In this document: positions 1-5,786 of the stretch, piece by piece | Numbering within the stretch: the first letter of the stretch is position 1 | Layout: each line of letters begins with the position of its first letter | Translations under genes and position numbers: made by a program | Notes under the pieces: model-generated | Databases searched by the model: none | Seen by the model: only the letters and a program-made list of their open reading frames with translations | What the model was told of the DNA's origin: nothing | From: an uncultured Collinsella sp. | GTDB lineage: Bacteria; Actinomycetota; Coriobacteriia; Coriobacteriales; Coriobacteriaceae | Assembly (NCBI GenBank): GCA_938023705.1 | Contig: CALJDJ010000090.1 | Location: forward strand, 1-20,344 | Reading direction: 5' to 3' | DNA length: 20,344 nucleotides

Positions 1-925
1 CATAGGCAAACCAGGAGCCCATCTTCTTGCAAATGCCGCACTCGACAGCCATGTCCAGAATCGAGCCCTCCTTAGAGATGCCCGTACCGTACATGATGTC
101 GAACTCAGCAGAACGGAACGGAGCTGCCACCTTGTTCTTAACGACCTTGGCGCGCACGCGGTTACCGATAACCTCATCCTTAAGCTTAATGCTGTCGATG
201 CGGCGAATGTCGATACGCACCGAAGAGAAGAACTTAAGGGCGCGGCCGCCCGTCGTGGTCTCGGGGTTGCCGAACATGACGCCGATCTTCTCTCGCAGCT
301 GGTTAATGAAGATGCATGTCGTGTTGGACTTGGACAGCGAGCCGGCGAGCTTGCGGAGCGCCTGACTCATCAGGCGAGCTTGCAATCCGACCGTGGTATC
401 GCCGATCTCTCCCTCGATCTCGGCACGCGGGGTCAGCGCGGCGACGGAGTCGACGACGATGGCATCGATGGCGCCGGAACGCACGAGCATGTCAACAATC
501 TCGAGCGCCTGCTCACCCGTATCAGGCTGGGAAATCAGTACCTCGTCGATATCCACGCCAATGCGCGCGGCATACGTGGGATCGAGCGCGTGCTCGGCAT
601 CGATAAATGCCACCACGCCACCCATTGCCTGGGCTTCGGCCAGGATCTCGAGCGAAAGCGTCGTCTTACCGGAGGACTCAGGACCGTAAATCTCGACGAT
701 ACGGCCGCGCGGCACACCGCCGATACCCAGAGCGGCATCGAGTGCCAGAGCGCCCGTGGGGATGGCCTCAACCTCAAGCTCGGGGCCGCCGTCACCATAC
801 CTCATGATGGAGCCTTGACCGAACTTCTTCTCGATCTCGGCCTTGGTGGTGGCGATCATCTCATCGCGCTCTTTACCCGTCGTGCGAGCATGAACGGTAC
901 GTACGGGACCTGAATTCTTGGCCAT
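1..925 (-). CDS. recA: RecA recombinase (3' end beyond the window edge)
   Basis: RecA is the ATP-dependent strand-exchange protein of homologous recombination and the co-protease that triggers LexA self-cleavage. Translating the minus strand from the ATG at 923-925 gives 308 residues with no stop before the left edge, so roughly the last 40 residues are missing. The Walker A motif GPESSGKT is at residues 81-88. Further on come the strand PRAEIEGEIGD (loop L1) and NQLREKIGVMFGNPETTTGG (loop L2), which are diagnostic of RecA. The start is fixed by a GGAGG box 7 bases upstream and by the usual short N-terminus before the core. The gene is monocistronic from its own SOS promoter (956-984), separated from cinA by a terminator. 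The truncation is a window effect; identity is near certain. Confidence 0.98.
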   Translation of the reverse strand, partial: MAKNSGPVRTVHARTTGKERDEMIATTKAEIEKKFGQGSIMRYGDGGPELEVEAIPTGALALDAALGIGGVPRGRIVEIYGPESSGKTTLSLEILAEAQAMGGVVAFIDAEHALDPTYAARIGVDIDEVLISQPDTGEQALEIVDMLVRSGAIDAIVVDSVAALTPRAEIEGEIGDTTVGLQARLMSQALRKLAGSLSKSNTTCIFINQLREKIGVMFGNPETTTGGRALKFFSSVRIDIRRIDSIKLKDEVIGNRVRAKVVKNKVAAPFRSAEFDIMYGTGISKEGSILDMAVECGICKKMGSWFAY

Positions 926-955
926 GAATAGCCCTCCTCTTAACAACCTGCATCG

Positions 956-984
956 ATAATAAACGAACGGCTGTTCGTGGTCAA
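956..984 (-). promoter_or_regulatory. recA promoter (sigma-A type)
   Basis: Read on the minus strand, a TTGACC -35 box (979-984) and a TATTAT -10 box (956-961) are separated by exactly 17 bases (962-978). This matches the housekeeping sigma consensus closely. Transcription would start near 949, giving recA a short leader of about 25 bases that contains its ribosome binding site. The spacer is almost wholly occupied by the LexA operator, so repressor and RNA polymerase would compete directly. Confidence 0.85.
963..978 (-). promoter_or_regulatory. LexA operator (SOS box) of recA
   Basis: The 16-base site ACGAAC-N4-GTTCGT is a perfect inverted repeat with 6-base arms. It matches the Gram-positive and actinobacterial LexA box core CGAAC-N4-GTTCG. 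It fills the spacer of the recA promoter, the expected place for repression by occlusion. A further half-like sequence GAACGG (minus strand, + 985-990) lies just upstream. That LexA binds here is inferred from the motif and the gene it precedes. Confidence 0.9.
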
Positions 985-1015
985 CCGTTCAGGCCAATCA
1001 TATGCAGGCAGTCTT

Positions 1016-1066
1016 TCCAAAACCCAACCAAACGCCGACCAAACACTGACCAAATGCTTGACCACA
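1016..1066. repeat. Helically phased TTTGGT repeats upstream of recA
   Basis: On the plus strand TCCAAA (1016), ACCAAA (1027), ACCAAA (1038) and ACCAAA (1049) recur at exactly 11-base intervals. A degenerate fifth copy ACCACA follows at 1061. The array lies about 32 bases upstream of the recA -35 box and downstream of the cinA terminator. Spacing of one helical turn places every copy on the same DNA face, as in multi-subunit activator sites or curved DNA. No binding protein is recognised. Confidence 0.6.
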
Positions 1067-1151
1067 AAGGGGCAAATAAGAACAAGAAAGGCAAAAATAC
1101 ACCTATGACCAGCGCAAACGCTAAATTCGTCAGGGGTCCCTATCTCCACAA

Positions 1152-1175
1152 TTAAGGGGCCCGAAGGCCCCTTAA
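1152..1175 (-). terminator. Terminator of the rnj-cinA operon
   Basis: A perfect 10-base stem (1152-1161 with 1166-1175) closes on a four-base loop that reads TTCG on the minus strand. This gives the very stable C(UUCG)G tetraloop in RNA. It lies 7 bases after the cinA stop codon. The following T-run is weak (the TTAA stem end, then TTGTGG), so termination may be partial, but position and stability support a terminator that insulates recA. Confidence 0.8.
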
Positions 1176-1182
1176 AACACGT

Positions 1183-1719
1183 CTATTCCATAGAGTTAAG
1201 CACAAGGGCAATGCGTCCCAATGCCTCCGCGACCGCATGGGCACGAACACACGAACGGTCGCCCTCATAGTGGCAGCGCACAGAGTCCACGACCGGCACT
1301 TCCCCATCAGCCGCGCGATACGCCCAGCCAATATAGAAAGTGCCAGCCGGATCGTCCTCAGTGCCGCCGCCGGGGCCGGCATAACCCGTTGCGCTCACTG
1401 CAATATCGCTCTGGTACAGCTCCAGCGAACGCGCCGCCATCTCGCGCGCGGTCTGATGCGACACCGCGGTATAGCGGTCGAGCGTCTCCTGATCAACACC
1501 CAAAACGCGATGCTTGATCTCATCGCAGTAGGTCACCGCACCGCCACGCAGCACCGCCGAGGCGCCCGGGATATCGGCAATCGTCGAGGCAATCATACCT
1601 GCTGTCAGCGACTCAGCCGTCGAAACCGTCACGCCCCGAGCGCTCGCGCGCTCGACAATATGACGCGCCAGCTCCTCGTTATGTGCGGAAATCTGCTCAA
1701 AAGAGTCCGTCATACCCAC
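1183..1719 (-). CDS. cinA: CinA C-terminal domain protein (nicotinamide-nucleotide amidase, PncC-like)
   Basis: This is a stand-alone CinA C-terminal domain of 178 residues. The family deamidates nicotinamide mononucleotide to nicotinate mononucleotide in pyridine-nucleotide salvage. Family signatures are visible: AESLTAG at residues 35-41 and ATGYAGPGG at 110-118, with a central GGAVTYCDEIKHRVLGV segment. The N-terminal molybdopterin-binding-like (COG1058) half of full-length CinA is absent, as in the short PncC form. The start is GTG at 1719, 7 bases downstream of a weak AGG; an ATG at 1713 is a close alternative. It follows pgsA by 6 bases and precedes recA, the same order as in Bacillus. 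Symbol pncC would also be defensible. Confidence 0.92.
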   Translation of the reverse strand: MGMTDSFEQISAHNEELARHIVERASARGVTVSTAESLTAGMIASTIADIPGASAVLRGGAVTYCDEIKHRVLGVDQETLDRYTAVSHQTAREMAARSLELYQSDIAVSATGYAGPGGGTEDDPAGTFYIGWAYRAADGEVPVVDSVRCHYEGDRSCVRAHAVAEALGRIALVLNSME

Positions 1720-1725
1720 CAGAAC

Positions 1726-2364
1726 CTAGACCGAAAAGACGATCTTGCGGCAGTTCCAGAAGTACTGGGCGCCCGAGATAACGGTCAGGACAACGGCAAC
1801 GGCGTACAGGAAGCGCGACACCGAGTAGATGCCGAGCGTCAGCGCCAGCGGGCCATGGTGCAAGCCGGCCATCGCAAAGACGCACAGGTAACCGCAGATG
1901 GAGACCATCGTGGTCGCCGTCTTGTACTTGCCAAGCTTATCGGCGGCAACGACCACGCCGGCGGCACTCGCAACCATGCGCAGGGCGCTTACCAACAGCT
2001 CGCGGAACAAGATGATGAACACGGACCACACGGTCACGGTGCCAAAGTCCAAGAACAGCAGCAAGGCCGAGAACACGAGCAGCTTGTCGGCAATGGGGTC
2101 CAAGAATTTACCGAAGTCGGTAATCTCATTGCGCGAACGCGCCAGATAGCCGTCAACTTTATCGGTGCACGACAGGATGACGTACAGAATGAAGGCTGCG
2201 GCGGCGAGCGGGCCGTCGAAGGTGCTCCAATCTGTACCGGCAACACTCGTGTGAGAAAGCGCCGACACGATCATGAACACCGGGATAAAGACGATGCGCA
2301 CACACGTCACGATGTTGGCGGGCGTCCAAACACTCGTCAGTTCCTTATTGCTCTCGTTTGCCAC
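1726..2364 (-). CDS. pgsA: CDP-diacylglycerol--glycerol-3-phosphate 3-phosphatidyltransferase
   Basis: The enzyme transfers a phosphatidyl group from CDP-diacylglycerol to glycerol-3-phosphate, the committed step to phosphatidylglycerol in the inner membrane. The 212-residue protein carries the full CDP-alcohol phosphatidyltransferase motif D68-x2-D71-G72-x2-A75-R76-x8-G85-x3-D89-x3-D93, plus several hydrophobic membrane segments (about 18-36, 53-67, 95-122, 140-185). The start is GTG at 2364; a strong AGGAG lies 6 bases upstream and contains the end of the rimO stop codon (TAG-GAG), suggesting translational coupling. Position before cinA and recA favours pgsA over other CDP-alcohol transferases such as cardiolipin synthase; substrate choice is inferred. 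Confidence 0.93.
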   Translation of the reverse strand: MANESNKELTSVWTPANIVTCVRIVFIPVFMIVSALSHTSVAGTDWSTFDGPLAAAAFILYVILSCTDKVDGYLARSRNEITDFGKFLDPIADKLLVFSALLLFLDFGTVTVWSVFIILFRELLVSALRMVASAAGVVVAADKLGKYKTATTMVSICGYLCVFAMAGLHHGPLALTLGIYSVSRFLYAVAVVLTVISGAQYFWNCRKIVFSV

Positions 2365-2373
2365 GATGCTCTC

Positions 2374-3723
2374 CTACTCCACAACATGGCCGATAAGCTC
2401 ATAGCAGAAGCTATCGGTAAACTCGACCGTCAGAATATCGCCCACGGACGCCTCGCTGGCGTCCAAGTGCACCGCGCCATCGGAATCGGGCGCCTGGAAC
2501 CAAGCATGGCCGATCAGCTCGGCGCCGTCCTCGGTCTCCTCGATGCCGTCGACGATCACCTGGGCGCGCTCGCCCACATGTGCGGCGGTGGCGGCAAAAC
2601 CGAGCGACTCGGCCAGGTCCATGGCCTCCTGGGCGCGCTCGAGCTTGACCTCCTCATCGACCTGACCCTCCATCTTAGCGGCCAGGCTGCCCTCCTCCTG
2701 CGAGTAGGCAAAGACGCTCGTGTAGTCAAAGCCGACGGTGTCCATAAAGTCGATAAGGTCGCGGAACTCGTCGTCGGTCTCGGTCGGGAAGCCGACCATG
2801 GCCGTGGAACGGATCACGATGCCGGGGATACGCTCACGCAGATCGCGGAACAGGTCCTCGAGCTCCTGGCGCGAACCAGAACGGCGCATAGCCTTGAGGA
2901 TGCGCGCGTCGCAGTGCTGCACGGGGATATCGATATAGGGCAGCACCTCGGGCGTATCACGAATCGTCTCGATAAGCTCGTCAGTCATGCCCTCGGGCTG
3001 CAGGTAGAGAACACGGACCCAGACGTTGTGCGGGCGCACGGCCTCGGCTACGGCGCGCAGCAGCTGCGCCAGATTGCGCGGCGAGCCCTCGGCGACGTCA
3101 CCATCCGCAAAGTCGGTGCCCCAGATGCCAGTGTCCTGGCCGATCAGCACGACCTCTCGCACGCCACCGGCAACCAAGTCGCGCACCTCGGAGATAATGC
3201 TCTCGGCATTTCGCGAATGATAGCGACCGCGAATATAGGGAATCATGCAGAAGCTGCAGAAGCGGTTGCAGCCATCGGAAATCTTGACGTAGGCGACAGC
3301 GCCCTCGACGGTGCGCTTGACTTGCGGAATATAGGCGGCAATCTCGCGCTCGACGCCCAGCACGCCATCGATGACCGCCACGATGCCATCCTCCTCGTCG
3401 GCCTTCACAAAGGCAGCGACCTCGGGCAGCTCATCGGGCAGGTCGTCGCCATAGCGCGACGGCACACAGCCGCACATGACGATGGGGCAAGAACGAACGC
3501 CGTCCTGGACCTCGTTGGCGAGCTCGAGCGTGGTCTCGATGCTCTCGGACGTTGCGGAGGCAAGGAACGAGCACGTATTGACGATGGCGATATCGGCGTC
3601 CTGCGGGTCGAATGCCTCCTCGTAGCCTGCGGCGGTCAAAAGAGAACGCATGCGGTCGGTGTCAACCTCGTTCTTAGCGCACCCGAGGGTGATGTAGAGC
3701 ACGGAGCCCAACGGTGTATCCAT
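2374..3723 (-). CDS. rimO: Ribosomal protein S12 methylthiotransferase RimO
   Basis: RimO adds a methylthio group to a conserved aspartate of ribosomal protein S12 using two [4Fe-4S] clusters. Residues follow the family layout: the N-terminal MTTase domain with cysteines C15 (LGCAKN), C51 (NTCSF) and C86; the radical-SAM triad C152-x3-C156-x2-C159 (CNRFCSFC); and a C-terminal TRAM domain from about 385. At 449 residues it is of normal length. The opening LGCAKNEVDTD and the IPYIRGRYHSR stretch fit RimO rather than MiaB. The ATG at 3723 has an AAAGGA about 12 bases upstream, a rather long spacing. The gene sits between yajQ and pgsA in the operon. A second methylthiotransferase, mtaB, lies in the same window. 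Confidence 0.95.
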   Translation of the reverse strand: MDTPLGSVLYITLGCAKNEVDTDRMRSLLTAAGYEEAFDPQDADIAIVNTCSFLASATSESIETTLELANEVQDGVRSCPIVMCGCVPSRYGDDLPDELPEVAAFVKADEEDGIVAVIDGVLGVEREIAAYIPQVKRTVEGAVAYVKISDGCNRFCSFCMIPYIRGRYHSRNAESIISEVRDLVAGGVREVVLIGQDTGIWGTDFADGDVAEGSPRNLAQLLRAVAEAVRPHNVWVRVLYLQPEGMTDELIETIRDTPEVLPYIDIPVQHCDARILKAMRRSGSRQELEDLFRDLRERIPGIVIRSTAMVGFPTETDDEFRDLIDFMDTVGFDYTSVFAYSQEEGSLAAKMEGQVDEEVKLERAQEAMDLAESLGFAATAAHVGERAQVIVDGIEETEDGAELIGHAWFQAPDSDGAVHLDASEASVGDILTVEFTDSFCYELIGHVVE

Positions 3724-3750
3724 GTTGGAGAGCGGTCCTTTCGAATGATA

Positions 3751-4248
3751 TTAGCGGTAGTTGGTGAACTGCAGCGGCTGGCCGTAGTCCTGGTCGCGCA
3801 GGAACTGGATCACGGTCTGCAACGCGTCCTTCGAAGCGGAGGAAACACGAAGCTTGTCGACCTCGATGGTCACCTTGACCTTGAGCTTTTGATCCTTGAT
3901 GTCCTTGTTGATCTTCTTGGCGGTCGCCTGGTCGATACCCTCGACGATATGGCCGAGCACGCGCACGGTGCCGCCCGATGCCGCCTGCGGAGCATCCCAC
4001 GAGACAGCCTTGAGGTCGATGCCGCGCTTGATGAGCTTGGAGCTCAGCACGTCGATAATCTGCTTGGAGACAAAGTCGGCCGGGGCGTTGATCGTAAAGA
4101 GCTTGTCGCCCTTCGAAAGCTCGATCGTGGCGCCGGAATCCTTCAGGTCATAGCGCTGGGAAATCTCGCGCGTGGTTTGCTGGAAGGCGTTGTCGACCTC
4201 TTGCATGTTGACCTCGGACACGACGTCGAAGCTGGAATCTTTAGCCAT
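3751..4248 (-). CDS. yajQ: YajQ family nucleotide-binding protein
   Basis: The 165-residue protein is a full-length YajQ (UPF0234) homologue, a small cytosolic protein with two ferredoxin-like folds. Members bind nucleotides, and some proteobacterial ones bind cyclic di-GMP, but the role in Gram-positives is not settled. Recognisable segments are the N-terminal SFDVVSEVNMQEVDNAFQQ, the REISQRYDLK stretch and the C-terminal FLRDQDYGQPLQFTNYR. The ATG start has AAAGGA about 7 bases upstream. It lies 27 bases upstream of rimO and 26 bases after the rodZ-like gene, within the same transcription unit. Confidence 0.93.
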   Translation of the reverse strand: MAKDSSFDVVSEVNMQEVDNAFQQTTREISQRYDLKDSGATIELSKGDKLFTINAPADFVSKQIIDVLSSKLIKRGIDLKAVSWDAPQAASGGTVRVLGHIVEGIDQATAKKINKDIKDQKLKVKVTIEVDKLRVSSASKDALQTVIQFLRDQDYGQPLQFTNYR

Positions 4249-4274
4249 GATGTTTCCTTTCGCGTACGAGCGGC

Positions 4275-5786
4275 TTAGTAGCTATCGTACGAATAGTCGG
4301 TAGAATCGGTGGGCGTCTGGCCGTCAGTTGCGGTATCGGCGCCATCCGTGGACTGGGCATCGGTGCCGTCGGTGGTGTCGGTACCATCGGTGGTGTCGGT
4401 ACCATCAGAACTTTCACCATTCTCGGAATCAGTCGTCTCCTTCTTGGGAACGGTGATCGTCACACGCGCCACGCCCGAGGTCTTGGTATCGTAACGGACC
4501 TTTTCGCCGTTCTTGGTAACGGTGACATCGGAAGGCTTGGACGTGGTGATCTCGATCGAGGACTCAGGCGTGTACTCCTGCTCAAAGGGGCCAGTCGCCT
4601 GGGCGCCATAGACCGACTGGCCATCGACCTTGACCTCAATCCAGGCGGTCTTTCCCTTGGCAACGGAGACCTTGACCTTCGTTACCTCGTTTTCTTCCTT
4701 TTTAGCCGTCGTCTTGGTGGCGTCCGAATCGGTCGACTCATCCGTCGCCTCATCGGTGTCTTCGTCCTCGTCGACCGTTTCGGTCTTCTTAGAAGACTTC
4801 TTGGTCGTCGTCTTGGTAACAGCGGGCGTCTCGGGCGTGGTCTCGGGCGTCGAAGATGCGCAGCCGCGCAGAAGTACCACGATGAGCACGATCAGCAGCA
4901 ACGCCACGGCACCGATGCCGGCGTAGACGATACGCGGATCGAGACCGTTGTTTTGAGGAGTACGGGAACCGCCGCGTCCACGACTGGAACTGCTGCGGCC
5001 GCCTCCCTGAGGCATACGACCACGATTGCTGTCGGAACGGCCGCGATAGCCACCCTGACCCTGAAGGCTGCACTGACCCGAGCGGGGCGCAAGTTCACCG
5101 CGGCCTTGATAGCCACGCTGGCCCGCACGCGGAGCCGAAGAGCGCTGGCCATACGGCTGTGGTTGAGAGCGAAGACGCGGCGTCACCTGCGTGGTATCGG
5201 CGTCCGCATAGCCACTGCGAGAGCGTCCGGTGGAGATACCACGGTGACCGCGATCAGAATAGCCGCCGTCGCCGTAGCCGGCACGAGGGTCACGCGCCAC
5301 GCCGCGGGCAGCGGGAAGCGCACGGTCCTCGGGCATCGGCGTACTGCGGAACCGGTCACGCTGCGAGCGAATCTCCTCGCCCGAACCCGTCTCGGTAATA
5401 TAACCGGCCTGCTGAGGACGCTGTCCATAGCGGGTCGAACGACCGCCCTGAACCATCAGGAAGCGCCCGTTATCGACAGAGGAACGCGAATTGACATAGC
5501 CGGCGGCGTCCTGAAAACGACCGCCCCGCTGCGACGTCTCGCGCTCGTATGCCATCAGGTCGTCAAAGTAGGCATTGACGACCTCGCGCGGATTGAGGCC
5601 CAAAAAACGAGCATAGCTCGAAATCATGCCCTGCGCATAGCCGCGCGGCGGCATCGAAGCAAAGTTACCGGTCTCGAAAAACTCGATGATCTGCGGCCTG
5701 ATTTTGATGGTGTTGGCGACCTGCTGAATGGAAAGGCCCATTCGGCGACGCTGCTCGAGCAGCATGTCACCAAAGCGTGCAGCCAT
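4275..5786 (-). CDS. rodZ: RodZ-like membrane protein with N-terminal helix-turn-helix
   Basis: RodZ proteins link the MreB cytoskeleton to the wall-synthesis machinery across the membrane. This 503-residue version has an N-terminal HTH_25-type domain (residues about 5-75, including RRRMGLSIQQVANTIKIRP), one transmembrane helix at about 287-309, and a C-terminal extracytoplasmic DUF4115-like domain (about 370-450, with AWIEVKVDGQSVYG). Between the HTH and membrane is a long arginine- and glycine-rich disordered stretch (about 130-285). Acidic and Thr-rich low complexity follows the membrane helix and forms the C-terminal tail, which has a tandem GTDTTD repeat. The ATG overlaps the ftsK stop by one base (TGATG), with GGAGG 6 bases upstream. 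It corresponds to Bacillus ymfM; whether it acts with MreB here is unknown. Confidence 0.82.
   Translation of the reverse strand: MAARFGDMLLEQRRRMGLSIQQVANTIKIRPQIIEFFETGNFASMPPRGYAQGMISSYARFLGLNPREVVNAYFDDLMAYERETSQRGGRFQDAAGYVNSRSSVDNGRFLMVQGGRSTRYGQRPQQAGYITETGSGEEIRSQRDRFRSTPMPEDRALPAARGVARDPRAGYGDGGYSDRGHRGISTGRSRSGYADADTTQVTPRLRSQPQPYGQRSSAPRAGQRGYQGRGELAPRSGQCSLQGQGGYRGRSDSNRGRMPQGGGRSSSSRGRGGSRTPQNNGLDPRIVYAGIGAVALLLIVLIVVLLRGCASSTPETTPETPAVTKTTTKKSSKKTETVDEDEDTDEATDESTDSDATKTTAKKEENEVTKVKVSVAKGKTAWIEVKVDGQSVYGAQATGPFEQEYTPESSIEITTSKPSDVTVTKNGEKVRYDTKTSGVARVTITVPKKETTDSENGESSDGTDTTDGTDTTDGTDAQSTDGADTATDGQTPTDSTDYSYDSY
4359..4403. repeat. 18-bp tandem repeat in the rodZ-like gene
   Basis: Two 18-base units, 4368-4385 and 4386-4403, differ at one base, preceded by a half unit at 4359-4367. 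On the coding strand they encode GTDTTD repeats in the extracytoplasmic tail. Units are multiples of three, so copy-number change would keep the frame. Confidence 0.75.

Noticed and set aside
940..1149. 69-codon minus-strand frame between cinA and recA
   Set aside because: It runs straight through the recA promoter, the LexA box and the phased repeats, with no coding character.
1237..4278. Plus-strand open frame of over 1000 codons opposite cinA, pgsA, rimO and yajQ
   Set aside because: It spans four clearly real minus-strand genes, has no ribosome binding site and no recognisable domain; GC-rich codon bias opens the antisense frame.
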